Assembly: GCF_947367035.1 (NCBI RefSeq)
Contig: NZ_CANBCA010000003.1
Location: 34,408 to 98,407 of the forward strand
Direction of reading: 5' to 3'
Length of the DNA: 64,000 bases
Origin: an uncultured Helicobacter sp.
GTDB lineage: Bacteria; Campylobacterota; Campylobacteria; Campylobacterales; Helicobacteraceae
Positions 48,052 through 56,830 of this stretch are shown in pieces. Numbering within the stretch: the stretch's first letter is position 1; every line of letters begins with the position of its first letter. The notes under the pieces are model-generated. The model saw nothing but the letters and a program-made list of their open reading frames with translations. It did no database searches and was not told where the DNA came from. The translations under genes were made by a program, and so were the position numbers.

Positions 48052-49196
48052 TTTACCTCCTTAAAAATTAAATGTATTTTATAAAATACTAATGCACTTA
48101 AAAATAAAATTCCACTTAAAAATAAACAAAGCACTTCCCAACCAAAATGATAATATAAAAAACTCGGCATTGTGGTCCCAATCGTGCCTCCTGTATAATA
48201 AAATGCAAGATACAAACCATTGGTAATACCTTTTTTTTCTGCTGAAATAGAATTAACCAACGCAGATAAGACAGAATGCACGATAAACATTCCAATACAA
48301 ATCACAAATACCGCAAAAAACAGCCACCAGAAGTTTTTAATTAACATTATTAAAGGTGCAATTCCAAAAATAATAAAGCCAACAATAATTGCCTTTAAAT
48401 CCCCACCCACAAATCTTTTAATGCGTTCCACTAAAAGAGCGGTAATAATACCAACGATATATCCAAGATATAAAAACCCAATTTGTGCGGGAGTGATATC
48501 TGGATTTAAAGCCTTGATTTCAAAAGGCATAAAGTTCAATGCACCTTGAAAGCAAAACAACACTAAAAAAGCCCCCATATAAACTGCTGCATAACGTCTA
48601 TCTTTGAGCAACTCTAGGATAATCTTAGGTGTAATTTTGGCATTAGTCATTTGCAAGCTTTGAGGGATTTTATAAGAGAGAATCGCAACGATTAATGTTG
48701 TAATCCCAAGTGCTACAAAGGTAAATTGCCACGAAGAAATAGAAGTGATAAACCCACCTCCTACACGCGACAACACACCACCAAAAACTGTTGAGGCTAC
48801 ATAAAGACTAATGTATTTTTGTATCTTTTGTGTATCTAGGCGCATTAAAGTTGTTAAAGTCGCAGTTAAAGCTGCTGGAATCGCAAGCGCCTCAAGAAGT
48901 CGCAAGGATAAAAATGTTTTGTAATCTTGGGCAAAGCAAAGCAAACATTGAAACATTCCAATCAAAATTAATGAAACAAGCAACACTCTACGCGTATCAA
49001 ACTTTTCTAACAAATATCCATAAACTATGGGCGCAAAAGCAAGTGCAAGTAAAACAACGGAAGTAAAAAGCGTAACTTGTGCAATAGAGATTCCAAACTC
49101 TTCTATAAAAAGAGGTTGCATAGGCTGCGTGATGTAAAGACTAGAAATCGTTACCATAGCACTTAACATTACGACAAATAAAATATAATTTTTCAC
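48048..49196 (-). CDS. MFS transporter (YnfM-like)
   Basis: The 382 residues have 12 hydrophobic segments and the MFS loop motif between helices 2 and 3 (GYLLEKFDTRRVLL). The N-terminal ITQPMQPLFIEEFGIS resembles YnfM/inner-membrane drug exporters. The substrate is not evident. The ATGA overlap with the first dynamin-like gene makes this the head of the MFS-DLP1-DLP2 operon. An inverted repeat at 49286-49313 separates it from the upstream rpiB block. Confidence 0.85.
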   Translation of the reverse strand: MKNYILFVVMLSAMVTISSLYITQPMQPLFIEEFGISIAQVTLFTSVVLLALAFAPIVYGYLLEKFDTRRVLLVSLILIGMFQCLLCFAQDYKTFLSLRLLEALAIPAALTATLTTLMRLDTQKIQKYISLYVASTVFGGVLSRVGGGFITSISSWQFTFVALGITTLIVAILSYKIPQSLQMTNAKITPKIILELLKDRRYAAVYMGAFLVLFCFQGALNFMPFEIKALNPDITPAQIGFLYLGYIVGIITALLVERIKRFVGGDLKAIIVGFIIFGIAPLIMLIKNFWWLFFAVFVICIGMFIVHSVLSALVNSISAEKKGITNGLYLAFYYTGGTIGTTMPSFLYYHFGWEVLCLFLSGILFLSALVFYKIHLIFKEVK

Positions 49197-49285
49197 AATT
49201 TTAGATTCCTAAAAATTTTATAAAATTCTAGGGTAAATTTGCTTATTTGATTTTGAAAAACCCTATGAGGAATCTTTAAGAGTTC

Positions 49286-49313
49286 AATCCATAGTTGCAC
49301 AAAACTATGGATT
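49286..49313. terminator. Perfect 11-bp hairpin ending the lepB-rpiB block
   Basis: AATCCATAGTT (49286-49296) pairs perfectly with AACTATGGATT (49303-49313) around GCACAA. It lies 20 bases after the stop of the 112-residue gene (minus strand) and before the MFS gene. A strong T tract is lacking. Confidence 0.55.
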
Positions 49314-49332
49314 AGCCTTGCAATAAAGCAGA

Positions 49333-49671
49333 CTACAACAAAGCCTCAATTTTTTGTTCTAAATCTTTGATTTTACTTTTGTATTTTTCACTCTCTACAC
49401 GATATTGCGAATTACGTTGTTTGAGTGCTTTAACCTCATTTCGTAAAGAAGTAATTTCATCAGTTAAAATATCAATATTTCCCAAAGCTCTTTGAAGTTG
49501 TAGTTGGTGTTTGCGAATTAAAATTTCAGCTTCTTGCAGTGTGAGTTTCATCACGGCACTATTTTTTTCTTCCTTTTGGGCTACACTTTTATAAAAAAAG
49601 GTTTTAACAACCATAAACAAAATAAACAAAATAAATGCTGTTAAAAACAACCATTGCGTAAATTGCGCCAT
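49333..49671 (-). CDS. Small membrane-anchored coiled-coil protein
   Basis: The 112-residue protein has one N-terminal membrane helix (about 6-27) and a heptad-rich coiled coil (about 50-110, ending KYKSKIKDLEQKIEALL). No catalytic motif is seen. It follows rpiB by 16 bases and ends the folD-lepB-M50-rpiB transcript. I do not recognise a characterised family; a structural or scaffold role is only suggested by shape. Confidence 0.75.
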   Translation of the reverse strand: MAQFTQWLFLTAFILFILFMVVKTFFYKSVAQKEEKNSAVMKLTLQEAEILIRKHQLQLQRALGNIDILTDEITSLRNEVKALKQRNSQYRVESEKYKSKIKDLEQKIEALL

Positions 49672-49687
49672 TATATTTCCTTAAAAG

Positions 49688-50110
49688 TTATAATTTCCCT
49701 ATACGACAAGCGTGCCTACCGCCCTCAAATACACCCTCACAAAAACTTTTTAAAATCCATTCCACCATACCCTCACCTACGATACGCGCACCTAGGCATA
49801 AGACATTTGCATCATTATGCGCACGGCTCATTGCTGCGCTATAAGGCTCATTGCAAAGTGCTGCACGAATTCCCTTATGACGATTAGCAGCAATACTCAT
49901 TCCAATTCCGCTTCCACAAATTAAAATTCCAAAATTTTTTTCATTTTTCAAAACATTTTCACATAAAACATTGGCAAAATCGGGATAATCCACACGATTA
50001 GAATCCTGTGGTCCCAAATCTTCCACACTATGCCCCATTTGTGTTAATGTCCGAATCACAAAAATTTTTAACTCAAATCCTGCGTGATCACTTGCAATAA
50101 AAAACTTCAT
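49688..50110 (-). CDS. rpiB: Ribose-5-phosphate isomerase B
   Basis: RpiB interconverts ribose-5-phosphate and ribulose-5-phosphate. The 140 residues start MKFFIASDHAGFELK and contain the active-site ILICGSGIGMSIAANRHKGIRAALC and the ANVLCLGARIVG stretch. It is the HP0574 counterpart, 8 bases after the M50 protease gene. Confidence 0.95.
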   Translation of the reverse strand: MKFFIASDHAGFELKIFVIRTLTQMGHSVEDLGPQDSNRVDYPDFANVLCENVLKNEKNFGILICGSGIGMSIAANRHKGIRAALCNEPYSAAMSRAHNDANVLCLGARIVGEGMVEWILKSFCEGVFEGGRHACRIGKL

Positions 50111-50118
50111 TAATCCTC

Positions 50119-50802
50119 CTATAATAACAAGTTTATAATGGTTTGCACAGGCACAAAAATTACACGAGATAAGGGTGTGCTTAAAATAATCATTAACAAA
50201 ATCATACCTATCATTGGAGGCACTCTATCAAACAATCTAGCAAAAAAGTCATTTTTAAACATCAAGCCAAGATAAGCAAGCGCATTCGAACCATCTAAAG
50301 GCGGGATTGGAATCAGATTAAACACACCTAATACAACATTATAAATCAATAATTGCAAACAAAAATATAGCACAAGGAGAGCGACAAAGTTTGGACTAGA
50401 AAAATATTCAAAAAATCCTGCAAAAATTCCACCATTGAACGCATAAATCAATAAAGCAGTAAAAACTGCAAGAGCAAAATTATAAGCTACACCTGCAATA
50501 GAAACAGCAAAAGCTCCAAAATATCCTCCGCCGAAAATCACTTGCTCCATCCGCACAGGCACAGGCTTCGCCCAACCGAATAAAAAGGGTGCGTTCAAAA
50601 GAAACAGCATACTAGGCAAAAGAATAGAACCCACCAAATCAATATGTAACAACGGATTAATCTTCAAGCGCCCTGCTTCTTTAGCGGTAGTATCGCCAAA
50701 CTTCAGCGCAACCAATCCGTGCATAATTTCGTGTCCAATGATTGCAACCAACAATGCAACCACCATAATAGGAATCTTAAAACTAAGTGGCAAATCAAAC
50801 AT
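50119..50802 (-). CDS. M50 (site-2 protease) family membrane protein
   Basis: The 227-residue membrane protein has the zinc motif HEIMH (24-28) in a membrane segment, the NPLLHIDLVGS turn and the second-site NLIPIPPLDGSN, all features of site-2 protease relatives. It lacks the PDZ domain of RseP, so it belongs to the compact group whose substrates are mostly unknown. Synteny: HP0575. Confidence 0.9.
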   Translation of the reverse strand: MFDLPLSFKIPIMVVALLVAIIGHEIMHGLVALKFGDTTAKEAGRLKINPLLHIDLVGSILLPSMLFLLNAPFLFGWAKPVPVRMEQVIFGGGYFGAFAVSIAGVAYNFALAVFTALLIYAFNGGIFAGFFEYFSSPNFVALLVLYFCLQLLIYNVVLGVFNLIPIPPLDGSNALAYLGLMFKNDFFARLFDRVPPMIGMILLMIILSTPLSRVIFVPVQTIINLLL

Positions 50803-50813
50803 TAAAGATTTCC

Positions 50814-51683
50814 TTACATTACTTGTGATTTAATATTATGTGATTTAGGCACATTAGCATTGTTAGAAACTTCACTCTTTGTATGTTCTTTCATTTGCGA
50901 TTCTAAAAACTCTATGCTTTTGCCAATACGTTCCCAACGAATATTAAAATCCTTATCCCAGCTAAAATACACAAACCAAGGCTTACCTACTACATATTTA
51001 TAAGGAACTGCACCCCAAAAACGCGAATCATTAGAATTATTGCGATTATCTCCCATCATAAAAAATTCGTCTTCTTTAACTTTCACATAAAACCCAATCT
51101 CGCCATTTTGTAATTGCACTCTCTCCATACCAAGCACTTCACCTTGTTTGGATAGAATCTCCAACTGATTAAAGGCGTCAGGAAACACATCAATATATTG
51201 CACACCCAAATGTGATGCTAAATAAGGGTCATAATAAAAGGTTTTTCCTCTAAATTGTAGAGTCTTGGTGGTTTTATCTTGATAGGTTGAATCACTACTG
51301 AAATACACCCAAAGCCCTTGTGAAGTGTAAAGCACCTCATCTCCTTCAATGGCTACATTGCGTTTGACATAGTGAATTTTGGGTGATTGTGGATAGCGGA
51401 AGATGACAATATCTCCGCGTTTAGGACGCTCACCTTCTATTAAATGTCCATTGCCCTTAAAGTCGGGCAAGATTTTAAGCTCAATCCAAGGAATTGTAGG
51501 CGTTGGGATTCCATAGGCATATTTTTTGACAAACAAATTATCCCCAATTAACATTGTGTTTAGCATACTTCCACTTGGAATCACAAAGGCTTGTGCAACA
51601 AAGAAAATAATGCCTAATACAATAATAATTGTCCCAACCCAGCTATTAACAAATTCGTAAAGTTTGGTAAAGATTCTTTTCAT
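50814..51683 (-). CDS. lepB: Signal peptidase I
   Basis: LepB cuts signal peptides from exported proteins at the outer face of the inner membrane. The 289 residues have an N-terminal membrane helix (about 15-35), the catalytic serine in IPSGSMLNTM (S39), lysine in HYVKRNVAIEGD (K107) and the box E motif FFMMGDNRNNSNDSR. The C-terminal tail after about 265 is polar and unconserved. It precedes the M50 gene by 11 bases and follows folD by 14. Confidence 0.96.
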   Translation of the reverse strand: MKRIFTKLYEFVNSWVGTIIIVLGIIFFVAQAFVIPSGSMLNTMLIGDNLFVKKYAYGIPTPTIPWIELKILPDFKGNGHLIEGERPKRGDIVIFRYPQSPKIHYVKRNVAIEGDEVLYTSQGLWVYFSSDSTYQDKTTKTLQFRGKTFYYDPYLASHLGVQYIDVFPDAFNQLEILSKQGEVLGMERVQLQNGEIGFYVKVKEDEFFMMGDNRNNSNDSRFWGAVPYKYVVGKPWFVYFSWDKDFNIRWERIGKSIEFLESQMKEHTKSEVSNNANVPKSHNIKSQVM

Positions 51684-51697
51684 TCTCTTTTTCCTTT

Positions 51698-52546
51698 TTA
51701 AACATTAGCACGAAGCTTGGCAGATTTTAATGTGTTTTGCAACAAAGAAGCAATCGTCATAGGTCCAACTCCTCCAGGCACAGGAGTGATAAACTCACAT
51801 AAAGGCGCAACATTTTCAAAATCTACATCACCTACAATTTTACCATTAGGTAATTTTGAGATTCCAATATCTACGATAATTGCACCCTCTTTTACCATTT
51901 CTTGTGTGATTAAATTTGGTTTGCCTACTGCTACACATAAAATATCTGCTTTTTTTGTATGTTGAATTAAATCTTTTGTATAGATATGACAAAGCGTAAT
52001 GGTTGCATTTTTATTTAAAAATAATGCACCAAGCGGCTTACCAACAATATTACTAGCACCTACAATCACAACATTTTTACCTTGTATTGGAATCTTATAA
52101 TGCTCTAAAAGCGTCAAAACACCCATAGGAGTCGCGGGAGTAAAACTCTCAAGATTTGCAAAAATACGTCCCATATTAAAAGGGTGGAATCCATCTACAT
52201 CTTTATGAGGCGCAATCGTTTCTAACACTGCAGTAGTATCAATATGTTTGGGTAAAGGTAACTGCACCAAGATTCCATCAATATTTGGATTCAAATTTAG
52301 CATTTGTATGGTTTGCAGCAAAGAATCTTGCGCAATATTTTCAGGCATTTCATGTGTAATAGAATAAATACCTGTGCGCTTACACGCTTTTGCTTTCATA
52401 TTGACATAACTTTGCGAAGCAGGGTCGTTTCCTACTAAAATCACTGCCAATCCGGGCGTAATGCCCTTTTGACTTAAACCTTCAACTTTAGATTTGATTT
52501 CTGCTTCAATTTGCTGTGCAAGTGCTTTTCCATCTAAAATCTGCAT
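51698..52546 (-). CDS. folD: Methylene-THF dehydrogenase / methenyl-THF cyclohydrolase
   Basis: FolD carries out two steps of one-carbon folate metabolism and yields NADPH. The 282 residues show the YVNMKAKACKRTGI motif with the catalytic lysine, the DGILVQLPLPKH stretch, the NADP-binding GASNIVGKPLG and the closing TPVPGGVGPMT. It is the first gene of the minus-strand block with lepB, M50 and rpiB (HP0577 order). Confidence 0.96.
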   Translation of the reverse strand: MQILDGKALAQQIEAEIKSKVEGLSQKGITPGLAVILVGNDPASQSYVNMKAKACKRTGIYSITHEMPENIAQDSLLQTIQMLNLNPNIDGILVQLPLPKHIDTTAVLETIAPHKDVDGFHPFNMGRIFANLESFTPATPMGVLTLLEHYKIPIQGKNVVIVGASNIVGKPLGALFLNKNATITLCHIYTKDLIQHTKKADILCVAVGKPNLITQEMVKEGAIIVDIGISKLPNGKIVGDVDFENVAPLCEFITPVPGGVGPMTIASLLQNTLKSAKLRANV

Positions 52547-52619
52547 TCATAATACCCTTTAAAAAATAATTTTGTTATTATAATCAAAAAAGATTTTTTA
52601 AAAGTTTAAGGGAGTATTA

Positions 52620-52982
52620 GTGCAAAAAGTATTTGAAGCCTTTCTAATCCTAATGAGTATTTTTACAATTTTTAATGCAGAGGAAAGCTTTATCACAACT
52701 TTAGAATATGGCAAAATGCTCTACAATAATCCGCGTGGAATCGGTTGCGTGGAATGTCACGGACGATTTGGTGAAGGGCAACAGATTGCAAACTATATTC
52801 ATAAACGCAAAGGCAAAACCCTACAAGGTTCGCGCATCAATAATTTAGGCTTTGAAAGATTTGAAAGTGCTTTACAAAAGGGTAAAAACATTATGCCAAA
52901 GTATTATTTAACCCCAAGCGAAATTGAAGCAATCTATAAATACCTAGAATCCGCTAAAAATACTCCAATAATGGAAGAATAA
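52620..52982 (+). CDS. Small periplasmic cytochrome c
   Basis: The 120-residue protein has a signal peptide (about 1-20, cut after FNA) and one haem site, CVECH (43-47) in GIGCVECHG, with Met92 (NIMPKYYLTPSE) as the likely sixth ligand. It is a class I, single-haem electron carrier. The start is GTG 52620, behind GGGAG. The redox partner is not evident from the neighbours; the gene stands alone, divergent from folD. Confidence 0.88.
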   Translation: MQKVFEAFLILMSIFTIFNAEESFITTLEYGKMLYNNPRGIGCVECHGRFGEGQQIANYIHKRKGKTLQGSRINNLGFERFESALQKGKNIMPKYYLTPSEIEAIYKYLESAKNTPIMEE

Positions 52983-53135
52983 CTCCTCATTTATTGTAAA
53001 TTTTTATCAGAATCATAAAAAACCCATAACATTGCATCACTTAAATTTAACAATGTAATTTTTATAAATAAAATTCTACATTATCCATATACTTTAGAAA
53101 TCACTTTGTTATAATGGAGATAATAGGAAATTGCG

Positions 53136-53244
53136 AAAAACCTTCCTCAAGATACTTGCGGCACCTAAGCGGTTTGGGGGCTCTGCTGTGTTCCCACCCT
53201 GAAGCATTATCCAAGCCACCTATTGCACAAGTCTCAAGAAAGGC
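53136..53244 (-). ncRNA. ffs: Signal recognition particle RNA (4.5S-like)
   Basis: On the minus strand TCAGG-GTG-GGAA-CAC-AGCAG (centre near 53191-53194) is the conserved SRP helix 8: GGAA tetraloop, three-pair stem and the AGG/AGCAG internal loop bound by Ffh. Outward, TAGGTGGCTTGG pairs with CCAAACCGCTTA (one mismatch), ACTTG with CAAGT, and the ends GCCTTTCTT with GAGGAAGGT. A T5 run (53136-53140) follows the closing helix and ends transcription. Length is about 105-109 nt, a short RNA without an Alu domain, as in other Gram-negative bacteria. Confidence 0.9.
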
Positions 53245-53251
53245 GAGTGGG

Positions 53252-53279
53252 ATTATATTAGGTTTTTGCCAAAAATCAA
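53252..53279 (-). promoter_or_regulatory. SRP RNA promoter
   Basis: Minus strand: TTGATT (53274-53279), 16-base spacer, perfect TATAAT (53252-53257), then 7 bases to the predicted first base, G53244. The fit of the -10 to the folded 5' end supports both calls. Confidence 0.75.
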
Positions 53280-53405
53280 CTTAAGATTTTGATTTGTATG
53301 AAATTTTACCTTTCTGTTACTGCAAGAAAATTCAAAAATATTCGTGGCAATCAATAAAGATTTATTTTTTATTGTCAAACAATCTTATAAACACAAGCAA
53401 TATCT

Positions 53406-54461
53406 TTAAACTTTAAAAAACTCTTTATACCATTGGATAAAATTTTTGATTCCCTCTTGAATACTTGTATTTGGTTTATAACCCAAATCACTGACTAAAT
53501 CCTCTACATTAGCATAAGTGGCTGGTACATCACCTGGCTGAAGCGGAAGCATATTTTTCTTTGCTACCATTCCAAGCTCTTTCTCAATAGCTTCAATAAA
53601 ATCCATTAATTTCACAGGATTATTATTACCGATATTATAAATCTTATAAGGCGCTTTAGAACTATGGGGATCTGGAGTTAATCCGCTCCAAGCAGGATTT
53701 GGCTGTGCTATATTATCTATCACACGCACTACACCCTCTACAATATCCTCTACATAGGTAAAATCACGCAACATTTGCCCGTGGTTAAAAACATCAATGG
53801 CTCTACCCTCTAAGATTGCTTTTGTGAATAAAAATAATGCCATATCTGGACGACCCCAAGGACCATAAACCGTGAAAAATCTTAAACCTGTCGTTGGCAA
53901 ACCAAACAAATAAGAATAAGTATGCGCCATTAATTCATTACTCTTTTTACTTGCTGCATAGAGACTAATAGGGTGATCTACATTATCACTTGTAGAAAAT
54001 GGCATTTTTTCATTCAATCCATAGACAGAGGAGCTAGACGCATAAGCAAGATGCTGAATACCAAACTGCCTACAAGCTTCTAAAATATTGACAAATCCTA
54101 CAATATTACTCTCAACATACGCATAAGGATTAATCAAGGAGTAACGCACACCCGCTTGTGCGGCAAGATTACACACTTTATCAAATTGTTCATTTTTAAA
54201 AAGTGTAAAGAGATTTTCTCTATCCTCTAAATTCAATTTGATAAAACGATAATTTGGATATTTGCTACTTTGTATCAACTGATTTTCTACAATAGTATCT
54301 TGTGTAATTCCAGCTTCTGCTAACCTGCCATATTTAATACGCACATCATAATAATCATTAATGCAATCCAACCCCACAACTTCATCACCACGTTCTAACA
54401 AACGTTTTGCCAAAAAAGAACCGATAAACCCGGCTGTGCCTGTTAATAAAATTTTCATCAT
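53406..54461 (-). CDS. NAD-dependent sugar-nucleotide epimerase (UDP-glucuronate 4-epimerase-like)
   Basis: The 351-residue extended SDR protein has [14 protein letters not shown] (NAD-binding GxxGxxG), [13 protein letters not shown], the catalytic YAASKKSNE (Tyr-x-x-x-Lys) and [15 protein letters not shown]. The long insertion after NDYYD is typical of the UDP-glucuronate 4-epimerase group. It would supply galacturonate-type sugars for surface polysaccharide. Two adjacent ATGs (54461, 54458) could both serve. It is 6 bases downstream of the aminotransferase gene; no other glycan genes are nearby. Confidence 0.85.
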   Translation of the reverse strand: MMKILLTGTAGFIGSFLAKRLLERGDEVVGLDCINDYYDVRIKYGRLAEAGITQDTIVENQLIQSSKYPNYRFIKLNLEDRENLFTLFKNEQFDKVCNLAAQAGVRYSLINPYAYVESNIVGFVNILEACRQFGIQHLAYASSSSVYGLNEKMPFSTSDNVDHPISLYAASKKSNELMAHTYSYLFGLPTTGLRFFTVYGPWGRPDMALFLFTKAILEGRAIDVFNHGQMLRDFTYVEDIVEGVVRVIDNIAQPNPAWSGLTPDPHSSKAPYKIYNIGNNNPVKLMDFIEAIEKELGMVAKKNMLPLQPGDVPATYANVEDLVSDLGYKPNTSIQEGIKNFIQWYKEFFKV

Positions 54462-54467
54462 ACAATC

Positions 54468-55577
54468 CTACAAAAGATTGAAATAGTTTTCTAAAAACAC
54501 TTGATTTGCGATTCCATTAAATTTGTGCCTTCCTAAATCCGCAAGACTTAATTCTATCGCATTAACCACCCAAGAAGTCTCGCTAACATCAATCAATCCC
54601 ATATGATTAATCCTGAAAATCTTGCCCTTTAAATCATCTTGCCCACCTGCAATATTAACATTAAATTTTGCTTTTAAAGTTTTGCGCACCAAATCACTTG
54701 CTTCATCATAAATGCAAGTCATAGAAAGCGCTGGTTTCTTTGGATAAATTTTCAATCCCAAACTTTCCATTGCTTTATCGCAAGCAAGGGAACGTGCTTT
54801 TGTCTGCTTATAAATTGTATCAAACCCTATTTCTTTTGCCTTTTGCAAAAAGGCACAAAGCCCTATGACGATTGTTGTTGGTGCAGTCCAAGCCGTAGTG
54901 TTTTTAATCTGATTCTTAAGCTCCGTTTTGAGGTTAAAATAGAATCCCACATTGCGTTCTTCAATTTTTTCTATGGCTTTTTGACTAAGTCCGATGATAC
55001 TAAGTCCCGGTGGTAGCATAAAAGCCTTTTGCGAACCACCAATAAGCGCATCTACACAACGTACATCTAACTCCTCTACCCCCATTGCAGTAATACCATC
55101 TACAATAACCATAATTTCAGGGTTATGATTCTTAATTGCTTTAGCAATTTCTTCATAAGAATGACGTAATCCCCCAGCACTCTCACACGCTTGGATACAA
55201 AAGGCATCAATATCTGGGTTTTGTTTTAAAGCCTCCAGGATAGAATCCACGCTTGCAGGTGTATCCCAAGGATTTTTAATCTCTACATTTTGGATTCCAA
55301 ATGCTTTTGCAATCTTGCCAAATCTTTCCCCAAACTTACCGCTATTTACACTTAAAAGCTTCTTTTGGCATAAGGAAGTAACACAAGCTTCCATTGCTCC
55401 ACTTCCTGAACTTGCTAGCATTAGAACTTCAGGTAATTGAATCACTTCCCTTAAGAGTGTGCGAGTTTTTGCAAAAATTGCTTCAAATTCTGGAGTGCGA
55501 TGATGAATCGTAGGCTCACTCATTGCAACACGCACAAATTCTGGCACAGGAGTAGGACCGGGAGTAAAAAGTAACAT
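54468..55577 (-). CDS. Class V PLP aminotransferase (serine-pyruvate / alanine-glyoxylate type)
   Basis: The 369 residues open with LLFTPGPTPVPEFVRVAMSEP, typical of the alanine-glyoxylate/serine-pyruvate aminotransferase group, and have the PLP lysine in GGSQKAFMLPPG and the HHRTPEFEAIF turn. The likely reaction is transamination of serine or alanine with a 2-oxo acid. Some relatives are misnamed hydrogenase subunits. The pairing with a sugar epimerase is unexplained. Confidence 0.85.
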   Translation of the reverse strand: MLLFTPGPTPVPEFVRVAMSEPTIHHRTPEFEAIFAKTRTLLREVIQLPEVLMLASSGSGAMEACVTSLCQKKLLSVNSGKFGERFGKIAKAFGIQNVEIKNPWDTPASVDSILEALKQNPDIDAFCIQACESAGGLRHSYEEIAKAIKNHNPEIMVIVDGITAMGVEELDVRCVDALIGGSQKAFMLPPGLSIIGLSQKAIEKIEERNVGFYFNLKTELKNQIKNTTAWTAPTTIVIGLCAFLQKAKEIGFDTIYKQTKARSLACDKAMESLGLKIYPKKPALSMTCIYDEASDLVRKTLKAKFNVNIAGGQDDLKGKIFRINHMGLIDVSETSWVVNAIELSLADLGRHKFNGIANQVFLENYFNLL

Positions 55578-55606
55578 TTCTTATCCTTAAGTTTAAAAAT
55601 TCAACA

Positions 55607-55638
55607 ATTATAGCCAAAATTCTACCATAAAGTAGAAT
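55607..55638 (-). promoter_or_regulatory. Terminator-like hairpin and promoter between TRAP and aminotransferase genes
   Basis: ATTCTAC (55619-55625) pairs with GTAGAAT (55632-55638); read on the minus strand it is followed by TTTT, so it may weakly end the TRAP transcript. A TATAAT on the minus strand (55607-55612) then serves the aminotransferase-epimerase pair, about 30 bases before its ATG. Confidence 0.5.
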
Positions 55639-55710
55639 CTTAAAAACTAGATTAACACAACTTCCATTGATAGATATTTAGTTAAACCCCACCATAAATT
55701 CTAAGTAAAA

Positions 55711-56820
55711 TTAACGAATTGCTAAATACGCTCCCAAACTATCTTGTGTCCAAGTTGCTTGCTCACTTTGAAATTTCTGATAGCTTTCTAATACTTTTTT
55801 GAAATCTGCATTTTTATTACTTTCTTCTTCTAGCACGATTGCAAGTGTCTTTTTGAATCCCTCAATGACTTCAGGAGGAAATGTGCGCACTTTTGCACCC
55901 TCTTTTTTCAGAATCTCTAAGGCTTTGGCATTATAGAAATTTCCCATTGCAGTCATTTGCATATGCGCTTCACGACTTGCAACCTCCAAAATCGTTTGCA
56001 CTTCTTTAGAGTAATTTTCCCATTTTTGTTTATTAAAAACAAATTCCGTGATAGAACCTGCTTCTTGCCAAGGCGTATAATAATAAGGGGCAACCTTATG
56101 AATATCTAACTTTTGGTCAAAAGCGGGTGAAACCCATTCTGCTGCATCTAAAACACCTCTTTCTAAATTCGGCACAATCTCACCACCAGGAGTATTTTTG
56201 GTTGCTGCACCAAGTTTGGATAACACTTGCCCTGCCACACCTACCATACGAATCCTTAAACCCTCAAAATCCTTGAGACTATTCATTTCTTGTTTATACC
56301 AACCCGACATTTGAATGCTAGTTGCCCCACCTAACATAGGATAAAGATTATATTTTGCTGCCACTTCACGCCACAGCTCCATTCCCTCTCCATATAAATA
56401 CCAAGCATTTTGCTCACTATCAATCATTCCAAAAGGAATCCCTGAAAACAGGTTAAAAGCAGTATTTTTGCCCTCCCAATAATAAGGAGCAGAATGAAAT
56501 GCATCAATCTGTCCGCTACTTGCTGCATCAAATACCCCAAGTGCTGGCACAAGCTTACCCGCAGGAAAAATATCAATCTCTATACTACCACCACTTAGCT
56601 CTTTAACAACTTTAGCGTAGTGCTTTACTATATCTGCTAAAATCGGCATTGTAATAGACCAAGTCATCGCCAAACGAATTTTAAGAGTTGCTCTTTTTGT
56701 AGGGGTTGGAGTCTCACTAGCATTAGCAACTTTCTCTTCACTATTACACCCTGCTAGAGTCGCAACCCCTAGCATAGAAGCCACCCCTAAACTTGTTGTT
56801 AAAAACTCTCGTCTTTTCAT
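55711..56820 (-). CDS. TRAP transporter substrate-binding lipoprotein (DctP family, TakP-like)
   Basis: The 369-residue protein starts MKRREFLTTS with twin arginines (R3, R4) and a lipobox LAGC (C25), so it is probably a Tat-exported lipoprotein, an unusual route for a TRAP binding protein. Later motifs are FPAGKLVPALGVFDAASSGQIDA, LRIRMVG (the Arg that binds the substrate carboxylate) and PNLERGVLDAAEW. It resembles the 2-oxoacid/lactate-binding group; the substrate is inferred only as an organic acid. ATG 56820, six bases behind AAGGA, is preferred to 56823 and to the longer frame at 56868. Confidence 0.85.
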   Translation of the reverse strand: MKRREFLTTSLGVASMLGVATLAGCNSEEKVANASETPTPTKRATLKIRLAMTWSITMPILADIVKHYAKVVKELSGGSIEIDIFPAGKLVPALGVFDAASSGQIDAFHSAPYYWEGKNTAFNLFSGIPFGMIDSEQNAWYLYGEGMELWREVAAKYNLYPMLGGATSIQMSGWYKQEMNSLKDFEGLRIRMVGVAGQVLSKLGAATKNTPGGEIVPNLERGVLDAAEWVSPAFDQKLDIHKVAPYYYTPWQEAGSITEFVFNKQKWENYSKEVQTILEVASREAHMQMTAMGNFYNAKALEILKKEGAKVRTFPPEVIEGFKKTLAIVLEEESNKNADFKKVLESYQKFQSEQATWTQDSLGAYLAIR

Positions 56821-56830
56821 CATCAATCCT

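Larger units (their letters stand above)
52983..53405. other. 423-bp non-coding stretch holding the SRP RNA gene
   Basis: No supported protein frame is seen. The core is the SRP RNA on the minus strand (53136-53244) and its promoter. The flanks (52983-53100 and 53280-53405) are very AT-rich. A TATAAT on the plus strand at 53110-53115 points into the RNA region from the other side; nothing recognisable follows it. Confidence 0.7.

Noticed and set aside
48231..48238. T8 run in the MFS gene as a phase switch (similar T8 runs at about 28190, 30610, 35780 and 38451)
   Set aside because: Runs of eight A or T are common by chance in DNA this AT-rich and none is placed at a gene start or promoter.
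53110..53115. Plus-strand TATAAT as promoter of the small RNA
   Set aside because: The SRP GGAA loop, the AGCAG motif and the T5 end are all on the minus strand, so this box cannot drive the SRP RNA; an antisense role is left open.
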